DNA from: Takakia lepidozioides
Taxonomy: Eukaryota > Streptophyta > Takakiopsida > Takakiales > Takakiaceae
Assembly: GCA_030704615.1 (NCBI GenBank)
Contig: CM060734.1
Coordinates: forward strand, 13,642,001-13,706,000
DNA length: 64,000 nucleotides
Reading direction: 5' to 3'
Positions 51,243 through 61,700 of this stretch are shown one piece after another. The position numbers and the translations under genes were made by a program. The notes beneath the pieces are model-generated. The model saw only the letters and a program-made list of their open reading frames with translations, was not told the origin of the DNA and searched no databases. The number at the start of each line of letters is the position of its first letter. Within the stretch, counting starts at the first letter, position 1.

Positions 51243-51506
51243 ACAAGGAGTACATCCCCAGATTTATCTCTCATGTAGACCAGAACAGGTTCTAGAAACA
51301 GGATTGTGGATCTTTCATGACACACTCACACTCTAAAAATTCCATAGATTTTTAGCAGAGTCCCAAAAACAAAAACCAGGTCTAGATAGGTAGATTTCCC
51401 CTTTCTGCAGCTATCCCCTCAAAAACTGTGTCAAACGGAGTTTATTTGCCAAAGATATGACCAATTAGGCTCTAAATCCTTTAACTTAGATCAAAAGGGC
51501 TTTTTT

Positions 51507-51539
<33 letters not shown>

Positions 51540-53838
51540 AAATTTAAAAATTCAAAGGAAGGTGAGAAGCTCTTTGGAAACTTCCCCTATCCTTACATGC
51601 TTTTCCACCTGGGTCATGCTTTCTCCCTGCAGGGGGTGGAATTTGCATATGCTTATCAGCGTTGGAGAGGGCGGCAAGAGCGGACGTACTGATTGCAGGC
51701 GTACAGAGCTGAAGGATGGGCTTTAGGGGCTATGGCGGCTGTCTCAATGCAGGTTGCAGTGGGAGTCTCCTGCTCGACTCTGTGCAAGTCGGGCTTTCTG
51801 GCGGGCTCCAATGTGCTGATGGTTACCACCTCCATGGGGATGCTCAACAGGGTTCATGGCCACACCTTGCACCTTAGTCCAGCTATTGCGCTTCACCTTG
51901 TACTTGTGATATGCACACCTTCAGCATAAACACCAGCAGAGACACGACAATGGCATAGTCGCCAGAAGCTCTAGCAAATGCACCCCTATCACCCATACGA
52001 TGCTCAACGTTGCACACTACAGGATCTGGACTGATCAAGGAGTCGTTTCTCCAGAATGTGACCCAGTCGAAACTATGTGGTTTGCTGTTGCAATGATGGA
52101 AGCGAGAGAGCTCGGAAGAAGCTTCACGAATTCGGCTTCAGGGACGAAATCGCTGACAACTCGAGCATTTCTGTCTCTCTTGTGTTTGTGACTGCAAACT
52201 CTACATCTTGCCAGGATGATCCGAAACGGAGTGATCTTACCACCCGGCTCTGCCCAGCTCTCCGAAAGCTTGTTAGATAATAGAAGCCAGGAAACCTAGA
52301 ACCTTCACTCCAAAACTTCTTGACTGAATATCGGTGGAACTAGGTAGAGTGCACGCTGCGTGTGGAAAGGGGCGGGAAGGTTGGTAACAGTAGCAACTCG
52401 GAATAGAAAGGGCAGCACGTCGCGCGCCATAGATTTCTAGACGGGCCACCTTCTCTGCCACTTTCACCGCACATAATCTCCAGCCTGGCGATTCAATTCG
52501 AGATCTTGGCTGCAAGACTTGCCGGTACCGAGCTTAACGCTTCTCAAGTGATGTCACCCGCTGAGTGAGCTCGGCAACTTCCATGGCCTGAACATTGCCA
52601 CTGTGCAAGTTAGCTGGGGAGGTGGCGTGCAAGTCAATGACGAACAACCTGGTGAGGACATTTTCCTGCCTTTTCCTCCCCCTTCCCTCCTCGCTTCGGC
52701 GTCCTTTCAATGTACTAAGCTAGTGAACCATGGCCAGAACTAACACCTCCTCTCCATTCTGCAACTGAAACCGTTCTTGGCTCTTCCATGCTCTTCTGCT
52801 CTGAAGTTATCCTTAACTCTAATCTGAACCATCCACTTTCAAATCTAGTTCAGGTTGACAATGGATATCATATCGCGAGGTACCTGTCCGTCTCTCTTGT
52901 TACAAACCCGAAGTGCCCACCAAACCTTCATCACCACGCTGTTGAGCTAACTTCTATTACGGGCCTCGGCAAAGTTTGAATAAAATAAGCTTACGTGTTC
53001 TCCCTCCACATCGATCACACAGCATTTCTTCAAATCCTATGCTCAAGAATGTTGCCCCTCCGTCCTTTCAGTTTGATCACCCTTTGCACCTCTGCTCCCC
53101 GCATTTCTCTCCACTACTTTGAAGAGTCCACACCCGCATCTTTATACCGGAAGCTGGCCTTTCAACAAACGCACAACCCAACTAAGGCATCTGAAAGCAA
53201 GATCGGGAAGAGCACATCAAAACTCTCCACGTACAAGCCGGGGTCCTCCAGATTCCATGCCCGTACCACCTACTTCCCTAGCAACGAAACCAGACCCTCT
53301 TCAAGCTCTACATCATCGTCTTCAAAGTACCGCAGGCCTGGCCGTCACCTGCTCCAAAACTTGTAGCCAGCTTTTCCCAAGCACTGGCCTCCTTTCCTAG
53401 AAAACTCGGATGCCCACACTCTTCCGCACATTGGCGAATTGGGCCTTCAACATACGGATGTGACTTTTAACTCCCAAAATGTATGGGCCTGAGCAGCTCT
53501 CCAGCTATCCATTTCACTCTAGGCACTTTGTATTCATCCTAGGGACGTTGTGGTAGTGCAGATATCAGCGTTCACAGCTTGCCAGTGCTGCTCCATGCTG
53601 CATTTTTAAGTCTCTCCTTGTGTACTCCAAAGCCTCTGGTGACTTGGTAGCTTCAGCGACTGTAATAACAGTGGCGGCTCCGGCATCGTCATCCTCCAGG
53701 CGTTTCAGGGCACGCTGAATCTTGTGGTCACATTCAATGATATGCTTCTCAAACTAAGCACTACTTACACACAGGTAATCTTGCAAGTGCTAACCCTCAA
53801 CTCCTACCTTGCACTCACAGGTAAGAGATCATCTCTCT
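51243..53838. other. 5' leader or untranslated part of the DNMT retrotransposon
   Basis: 2.6 kb between the right LTR and the first ORF. Contains a pyrimidine tract (T16 then CT/TTTTC units) at 51499-51540. Plus-strand ORFs of up to 123 residues show no family signature. No primer binding site recognised next to the LTR. Confidence 0.5.
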
Positions 53839-54190
53839 CGAGTGATAGAAAACCAACGAACACACTGTTGACACAAAACATGAAAACCAAACCATCACTC
53901 TTTAAAACAGTAGTCGAGCCAGGGGCACCCCAAGCTATGGGGACTGCACCCCACAACAACCTGTACCCCTACATAAGCACACTCAAATCTAAACGCATGC
54001 AGGAGCTTGGTCGCGCAGGCTCAACTCGAGAGAGATGAGCTGCGCGACTGCCGCTCTCGTGAGGATAAGACGGACCAGGTGTCAAACTAAACTTGACACC
54101 TGATTTAACACTTGACCTAAATCCAAGTGTTAAATACAAATAACTAGTTTTATTCTAGCTGTTTTCACACTGTGCTTATTTAACTTGACA
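53839..54190 (-). repeat. right (5') LTR region
   Basis: Minus orientation TGTCAAGTTAAATAAGCACA at 54190 to GGTTTTCTATCACT at 53839, matching 42320-41974 with few differences; the 87-bp segment that follows in the left LTR is absent and unrelated sequence (CGAGAGAGATGATCTC) follows instead. Confidence 0.65.
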
Positions 54191-57100
54191 GGATGAAAAA
54201 CCAAAATCTGCAGAGTAAGCGTCATCATCCTTCAAAAAATTCATCCAATTTTGGATGAAAGGGGAATTGGGATGAACAACCAAATAACCAGCATTAAAAA
54301 GGTTAAGGCCAGATGAAATCCAAAGAGTTATAGAGGGAGAGGGAGAGAGGGAGAGAGAGGGACCCACCAGCCAATCCCCTGGCATGGCAGAACCTTACGG
54401 AGTGAGTGTGGTATGCACTCACCCCGTAAGGGAGTGCATACCAGACCCCTTCTCATAAGGTTTCCCCTCTTCCATGTAGTTCTATCCTTGGGGAGTAGAA
54501 TCCTACATCCTCTCTTCCTCGGGTCATGAATGAAACATTGGCATAAAGTGTATCATAGCAAGACTGGTATAGTATCACGAGAAAAGAACAGAGAGTTCAG
54601 TGGTATACTTAGCTCTGGATAGGTACAAGTTTTTAGAAAATACCTTTCAGTTTCTCAATAAGCTCTCGCACAGGGAAGAACGGGCTAGGGAAGGAACCTC
54701 GTTCAAGGAACCTTGTCGAGATACAACAACAGCTCAGGTCTGTAGTACCGTGCCTGTGATATGGACAAAACATCTTCTAGCAACAGATTAGAGTTGGGTA
54801 TTTTTTTATGGTGCCACAAGGAGCGAAGCCATATCTAAGAGAAGTATAGAAGCACTTGATCAAAGGACTTGGTAGTCACTCAATCATAAGGTATCTGATT
54901 CTGATATAAGGCATCGGCTACAAGAGACTAGCTAACAAAAGTAGTGTGCATGGCGGATCATGTATAAGGTGTACACATACTCCCGTAAGCTGTCTTACCA
55001 GGGCTTAGCTCATAATATCGGCATTCAAAAGTCCTTTCGATGCTCTATGCTTATTTCAGGTATCATCAAGGATGCCTTACTTTTCATACCCAATCAATCA
55101 ACCATACTATTGCTGGAGAAGATCATACCTGGCCAAGGGGGATTCATACCCAAGGCTTTCAATTCATCATTCCAGTTTGGAATGTGTTTGTTGCCTATCT
55201 GCCAAGGCTCCTCAAAAATATTGTCAGTACATCAGAATGAGAAGGTGAAACATGAAAGGAGAAGGGTAGATGGTGTGTACAAAAACCACTAAGTACACTG
55301 ATCAGATAAAGAGAGGGAAGATATACATGTCATGTCAAGACATGGACAAGACCGCTAAGGTCATTGTCATTGTAAGACAAAGCAGCCCTTTACAGGGCAC
55401 CATCTAACAACCACTTCCATGTTTACCATCTCATTTGAATATCCCATTATATTTCAGGGTATATGAAAAAACAGGGTGGAGGGTGGGATTCTTGGTCAAT
55501 CATATTATGAAAGCACCATAGTTTGACATACAACGATCACCACCATACTTGCCGATTGTAACATCATTTCAAAAACCAGATTGCAGGTCTGGAGATAAAT
55601 CTCGAGAGCCAAGCACATGGTACTTTAAATTGCAATTGAAACAACAAGCCATACATGTCTTAAGCATTTGCCCGTTGACATAATGATTCCTCATTTTTTG
55701 TTGACATGGGTCAAGCCTTACATAATCCAGTTCTTGAGCCATTCATCTTCCTAAAAAGGCATCTTGTGTTGGCTTGAAACCGATCTATCAGTGCCAAGAC
55801 ACGTGCAAGATTCATAAAGTAGAAACGGGGCTGAGTTTTTTTCAGGCATATGCAGGCCTGGATTGGTATTCCAGGGCCTCATAAACAGCTCTGCTAGGGT
55901 AAAAATAAATAACTCTGAATTCCAGGTCAATCATATCATGAAAGCACCATGGTTTAATAAAAAATTCCCCTATACTTGCAGATTGTACCTTCGTTTCAGA
56001 AACCAGATTGCAGGTCTGGAGATAATCTCCAGAACCAAGCCCTTCAAGCAACAAGTGTCTTTCTTGCTTAGTTTTATCTAAGTAAGAATATCTCTACACC
56101 TAGCAAGGTGTATCATGACCAGGTTTAGGCCATGAAAAAGTATTTAAAACTGTCATGCTAGGCTACTTGCTGGACCATAAAGGTTACTGTTTTAGAATCC
56201 AGTTTTTGAATAAGTCGCCTTCCTAAAAAAAACAGCCAGCCTGAAGGTATCATAGCATTGCAAATGGATGAGCAAGCATTACATGCAATGACATGGCTTA
56301 TTTGAGTCTCTGTAAGGAGCTGCACGTCTGGAATGGAATTCCAGGACTTCGTGATCAAAACTCTGCCAGGGTAGAAGGTAAGAAGCACACAAACACCTAC
56401 CAGCAAGCAGGTCTTGAAAATCAAAATTATGATGGGGCCAGGTCCGAATGTGCTTCAGTGCCAAGTCATAGGCAAGACTTCTAACAACACAAAACATATG
56501 GCTGAGTACCCTCGAGCAGATATGGGCCTGGAGTGGTATTCCAGGGCCGCATAAAAAGCTCTGCCAGTTAAAGAAATGAACTCATAAACCCCTGTCCCCT
56601 ATCATGCAATGAAATCACAGTGATATGAGAGCCTTGAAGAATGTTTGTCATCAGACAAGGTCTATCTTCTGATCCATCAAAGCCAGGCCACGATGTTTCA
56701 TTTCAGAGCCTAGTTTCCATGCAGCCATAGTTGTAGCTGCAGCCCTATACCTTTGTTGAAAACAGCCAGAGCCTTCAGTAGAGATTTTGGTTTTCTATGA
56801 AGTCCCTTGTGTGTCTTAACTCCAAAACATGTAGAAGTGGTCATCAAGAACCCAAAACAAGGGTAAGGAGTAAGAAGGCGATCCTCATTAGAGCAGACTT
56901 GAAGCCGTTTTGAGGCAACAAGGTGGCAGATTTGAAACAGCAACTGGCATCAGCAGCAGCAATCCCTTATGCAAGAATCGGACTCTGCAAGCTTCAAGAA
57001 TTCAAGACAAGTGAAGACCCTCACCTGTGCCCGTCCCAAAAACCACCACATAAAGATGTGTGTTAGTGAGGATGCATCAGGTGAGTGGCAGGTCTTCACA

Positions 57101-57866
57101 GTTGCTATCCATGTCAGTGCTGAATTCTAAAGCATGTACATATCACAATTCAAGCAAGGGTAACCTCAAAAGACCTCGAGTGTTTGCGGTATGCCCTGCG
57201 CCATGGCGTCCAACAGATCGTCTCCAACATAACACAATCACAGTAGAAGGGTTCACAGATAGAGAAGAGCTCATACAAAGTGAAAGAGCCATATGTAATC
57301 TGTAGATAAATAGGGGTAGAGTACTTCCCAACGAGGAGTAACGCTGCAATTAAAAAGAACCACGAGGGTCTGAGCAAAGCAATCATCGCTTTGTCACCCA
57401 CCAGAGAAGAATCTGCATAACCGCCAATGCGCATCCCAAGAGCCGGCCATCACGGATACCATGCAGCAGTTGGGGAGCAGATTTACACGGCGCATCATCA
57501 AGGATCCCTTAAGCACGAGCTCTGTGCTGTGAAAGGTGTCGACCTGCTTAGGGCACAGATCCCCGATTTCTCATCCAGGGGGAATGAAAAGTCGCATTTT
57601 GGCATGAGATGCACTCGTCAATGGATGACATCCATTAAAAAGGTAACTTTTAGGGTTAGGGTATAGGCTCAAGTTTAATAACTGCCATCATTTATAACAA
57701 ATGATGGTAAAATTACTCTCCCCTGGATTAAAATAGATCACCGTCATTCATGGAATTCATCCCGTTTGGATGAAAAAGGAGAAAACAAATGATAAACCAA
57801 GATTTATGCACAGTAAGGGTCATCATCCTAATAATTTCATCCAGATTTGGATGAGAAAGGAGATTA
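54191..57866. repeat. long repeat unit U, copy 1 (3.7 kb)
   Basis: Begins GGATGAAAAACCAAAATCTG and ends where the same string recurs at 57867. It contains 85-95-bp subrepeats with CATCC-x-TTTGGATGA, several AACCAGATTGCAGGTCTGGA motifs, and TGGTATTCCAGGGCC boxes (55865, 56530). No convincing gene; the small ORFs are shared with the other copies but lack signatures. Probably a tandemly duplicated noncoding or ancient element sequence. Confidence 0.75.
54394..54430. repeat. 15-bp-arm hairpin in unit U
   Basis: CTTACGGAGTGAGTG and CACTCACCCCGTAAG pair with one mismatch around a 7-base loop. Repeated at 60526-60562 in copy 3. Confidence 0.7.
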
Positions 57867-60406
57867 GGATGAAAAACCAAAATCTGCAGAGTAAGCGTCA
57901 TCATCCTTCAAAAAATTCATCCAATTTTGGATGAAAAGGGAATTGGGATGAACAACCAAATAACCAGCCAGATGAAATCCAAAGAGTTATAGAGGGAGAG
58001 GGAAGATATACATGTCATGTCAAGACATGGACAAGACCGCTAAGGTCATTGTCATTGAAAGACAAAACAGCCCTTTACAGGGCATCATCTAACATTCCCT
58101 TTCATGTTTACAATCTCATTTGAATACCCCATTACATTTCAGGGTCTCTGAAAAAACAGGGTGGGAGGGTGGGATTCCAGGTCAATCATATCATGAAAGC
58201 ACCATAGTTTGCACCATCATTTCAAAAACTCATTTCAAACTCATTTCAAAAACCAGATTGCAGGTTTGGGGATATTTCCCAGATTCAAGCTCATAGCACT
58301 TCAAGTTGAAACAGCCAGCCATTCATGCCTTAAGTATTTGCAAGTAGACACAACACCTTAGCAAAACAAGTTGTGAAAACCAGATTGTAGGTCTTGGGAC
58401 ATTCCTCAAGACTCATGCTCAAAAACAATTCAAGTTGAGTTTGAACAGTCAAACAAATATGCCTTAAGCATTTGCTGGTTTACATCATGTTTCCTCTTGC
58501 CCTATTGGCATGGTTCAAGACATGGTATATATCATGAGGCTGCATGCCAACATCCAGGTTTTGAACAAGTCTTATCCTTAGAGGCTATTGCTGGCCTGAA
58601 GGTGACGTTTCAGTGTCGTGTCACAAGCAGGAATCATAGAACAGAAGCAAGGCAAATTATCCCAAATTTGCCTGCTATCAGCCCTCAAATTCAGACTGCT
58701 ATGAGAGCCATAATGAGTGTGTGTGTTCCCTAAACAAGGCGTACCTGTTTGACACAACAGAGTCAAGCTGAGAGGTTTCATTCCAAAGCTAGTTTGGTGA
58801 TGTATCAATGCCAAACCACAAGCAGTAAACAAGAAACCTATGCAAGGTTGAGTGTTCCAAAACAGATCTAGGTCTTGAGTGGTATTCTAGAACCTCCAAA
58901 GATCTGAGTTAACAAAGAAACTCAGAAGAACCCTGCCTGCAGCCAGGCCTTTAAATTGAGAGTCTTTAGCGGGCCAAGGCAAACAAAATCCAGGTCTTGA
59001 GCATTTCACTTCCCTAAGAAACAGTACTGGTTTGAAGTTGATGTTTCAGAACCAAGATACAAGCAAGATTCTTAAAAAGGAAGAAGAAACAACAGGGTTG
59101 AGCCCCCTTAAGCAGGTATAGGCCTGGAATGGTATTTTAAGGCCTCATAAAATAGCTCTGCCAAGGTGAAAGAGCAGCTCAGAAACCCCTGTTTGTTATC
59201 AAGCCATGAAACCAAAATGATATGAGGGCCTTGAAGAATGTGTGTTATCTATCAAAGCTTATCATTTTGATCCATCAAAGTCATACCAAGAAGTTTCATT
59301 TCAAAGCCAAGTATCAAAGCAGTCAGAGTAATAACTGCTATTTTGTACCCTTGTACCCTTCATAGCTTAACTCCTACACATGCAAATGTGGTTGTAAAAA
59401 ACCAGAAACAGGGGTAAGGAGAGAAGCAGATCCTCATTGGAGCCATCTTGGAGCAGGTCTGAAGCGGCATGGTGGCAGTTTGAAGCAGCAAATGGCATCA
59501 GCAGCTTAGGCAACAGCAGTATCCACATTTGCAAGAACAGGAGCTGCAAGCTTCAAGAAATCAAGACAAGTGAAGACCCTCACCTGTGCCCGTCCCAAAA
59601 ACCACCACATAGCGATGTGTGTTAGTGAGGATGCAGCAGGTGAGTGGCAGGTCTTCACAGTTGCTATCCATGTCAGTGTTGAATTCTAAAGCATGTACAG
59701 ATCACAATTCAAGCAAGGGTAAACTCAAAAAACCTTGAGTGTTTGTGGTATGCCCTGCGCCATGGCGTCCAACAGATCGTCTCCAACAGAACGCAATCAA
59801 AGTAGAAGCGTTCACAGATAGAGAATGGCTCATACAAGAAGAGAACAACATGTAATCTGTATATAAATAGGGATAGAGTATTTCCCAACGAAGAGTAAAA
59901 GCACCGCTGCAAAATAAAGAACCATGAGTTTCTGAGCAAAGCGATCATCGCTTTGTCGTCTGCCAGAGATGAATCTGCCTAACCGCCAATGCGCATCCCA
60001 AGAGCCAGCCATCACGAGTATCATGTAGCAGCAGGGGAGCAGGTTTACGCAGCGCATCATCAAGGTTTACTGAAGCACGAGTTCAGTGATGTGAAATGTG
60101 TCGGCGTGCTTAGGGCATAACTTCCCGATTTCTCATCCAGGGTCACATTTTATCAAGAGAAGCACATTGTCAATGGATGACATCCAATAAAAAGGTATCT
60201 TTTAGGGTTATGGTATAGGCTTAGGTTTAATAACTGCCATCATTTATGATGGTAGTTTTATTATCTCTTGGATTTTAAAATAGGTAACCATTATTCATGT
60301 AGTTCATCCAGTTTAGATGAAAGAAATAGATAGTAAACCAAGCTTTCTGTACATTAAGTTTCATCATCCTATAATAATATCATCCAGATTTGGATGAAAA
60401 AGGTTG
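57867..60406. repeat. long repeat unit U, copy 2 (2.5 kb, internally deleted)
   Basis: More diverged than copies 1 and 3. After GTTATAGAGGGAGAGGG it jumps to AAGATATACATGTCATGTCA, missing about 1 kb present in copy 1 (54340-55315). Later parts (59330-60400) align to 56690-57870 with many substitutions, including TTTTAGGGTTATGG where the others have TTTTAGGGTTAGGG. Confidence 0.7.
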
Positions 60407-60618
60407 GGATGAAAAACTAAATAACCTCAAAAGGTTAAGGCCAGATGAAATCCAAAGAGTTATAGAGGGAGAGGGAGAGAGGGAGAGAGAGGGACCCACC
60501 AGCCAATCCCCTGGCATGGTAGAACCTTACGGAGTGAGTGTTGTATGCACTCACCCCGTAAGGGAGTGCATACCAGACCCCTTCTCATAAGGTTTCCCCT
60601 CTTCCATGTAGTTCTATC

Positions 60619-60870
60619 GTGTCACACAATTGCGACGGAAGGACTATTATGATAGCCGTCTTAAACCCAAGATATTTAAAGGCTCAAGATTTGGTACTTC
60701 TTTATGATAGTCGTTTTCAAAAATTTCTTGGTAAATTGAAGATGCGATGGCTCGGGCCATACCGGGTGGTGGAAGCTTTTCCAAATGGCTCGATACAATT
60801 GGCTACCATCAATGGCGACCCAGTGCCGACACGGATAAACGGCGATCGTCTTAAGTTATTTCTTACTTAA
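60619..60870 (+). pseudogene. integrase C-terminal fragment
   Basis: About 80 codons of the same integrase as at 7110-7913: KAQDLVLLYDSRFQKFLGKL, LGPYRVVEAFPNGS and the stop after LKLFLT. Core domain absent. Confidence 0.75.
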
Positions 60871-60888
60871 TGATTTGGTGGGCAGGTT

Positions 60889-61235
60889 AAGTGGGAGGGG
60901 GTGTCAATCAGCTATTAGTCAATTCAATTTTTATTTTTATTTTTTAAAAAACTATATTATCTCGAATGAATGAAGTAAATGCGAAGGGTACAGAGAGTCA
61001 TTATGAGTGTACAAAGCGCCGCCGTTTGTCACAGCCGATAGATTGGGTCGAGACGGTTAGTTCTTTATGGTTGTAGGACGATCCTAGCCGTATATGACAG
61101 CTGTTAGATTAAGCCATCACGTGCGATAGATAGGAGTGGGGCCCTTCTTGCCATTTCCACTGTCTGTCCATTGTTCTTGCAGCTCAGATAGTTTGTCGTA
61201 ATAAGAAGTGTGAGTGCAGTGAGTGGAGAGAGAGA
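60889..61235 (+). repeat. polypurine tract and LTR of the deleted Ty3/gypsy family
   Basis: AAGTGGGAGGGGG then TGTCAATCAGCTATTAG from 60902; plus-strand counterpart of 7071 and 9234, with several substitutions. Confidence 0.6.
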
Positions 61236-61700
61236 GTGTTTCTCCGAGAGGTGAGGAAAGTCATCGGGATGGTGAAGAAAGCTGTGCAGCAGTCTTTGCC
61301 GGGAGCAGTTTCAATGATGGCGGGGGAGTTGCGAGGGGGAGATATTAATTTGATTCTGGGCGGTCGTGAGCAGAGAGCACAGTGGAGACAGTCCGGGATG
61401 TTAGAGTTCTTGTTATTGTCTGCGAAGAGTCTGCCAAAGGCCAGTATGGCCACGGTCATGCAATTCTATAATTCTTATGATCCTGTTACTAGGACTGGAA
61501 CAGTCAATAACATTGAGATATTAGTGGATGTGTGTACTGTCACGGAAGACTTGCTACTGCCTCGGGCCGGTTTTGATGTCGATGGTTTTAAGGACGAGTC
61601 TTTTGTTCCTGAGGATTACTTCAAGGGGGGCTCCACCGCATGTAATCAGACGGGAGGCTGGGCTGTTGCCAAGGCGCTTAAGCCAGAGTTAATGGAATGG
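61236..61700 (+). pseudogene. gag-like N-terminal fragment
   Basis: Continuous frame MFLREVRKVIGMVKKAVQQS through GMLEFLLLSAKSLPKASMAT to VAKALKPELMEW. It is the longest undamaged version of this N-terminal region in the window (about 155 codons); the copies at 6731 and 8894 have a frameshift after VNNIEIL. Confidence 0.6.

Larger units (their letters stand above)
41884..54190 (-). mobile_element. 12.3-kb Ty3/gypsy retrotransposon encoding a DNMT3-like methyltransferase and PHD finger
   Basis: Boundaries come from the uninterrupted unit U at 57861-57880 (TTAGGATGAAAAACC). Here TTAGGAT is followed by TGTCGTGCGC at 41884, and CTTGACA ends at 54190 followed by GGATGAAAAACC, so GGAT is duplicated. 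Terminal repeats are at both ends. Minus-strand order: 249-residue ORF, gag with two zinc knuckles, protease, DNMT3-like domain, RT, RNase H, integrase, PHD finger, purine tract. Gag, protease and DNMT parts contain TAGs and frameshifts; the RT-integrase frame is intact over 971 residues. Ty3/gypsy elements with captured cytosine methyltransferases were reported in a charophyte (Klebsormidium) and a dinoflagellate by de Mendoza and colleagues, from memory. Confidence 0.85.
60619..61700 (+). mobile_element. Ty3/gypsy fragment (integrase end, LTR, gag-like) replacing 14 bp of unit U
   Basis: Copy 1 reads CTATC-CTTGGGGAGTAGAA-TCCTACATCC; here CTATC is followed by retroelement sequence and then TCCTACATCC. 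The fragment runs from integrase (60619-60870, LVLLYDSRFQKFLGKLKMRW to GDRLKLFLT) through a polypurine tract and LTR start at 60902 to a gag-like frame (61236-61700). Both ends cut inside coding sequence, so it came in as a random piece, not by normal integration. Confidence 0.8.
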
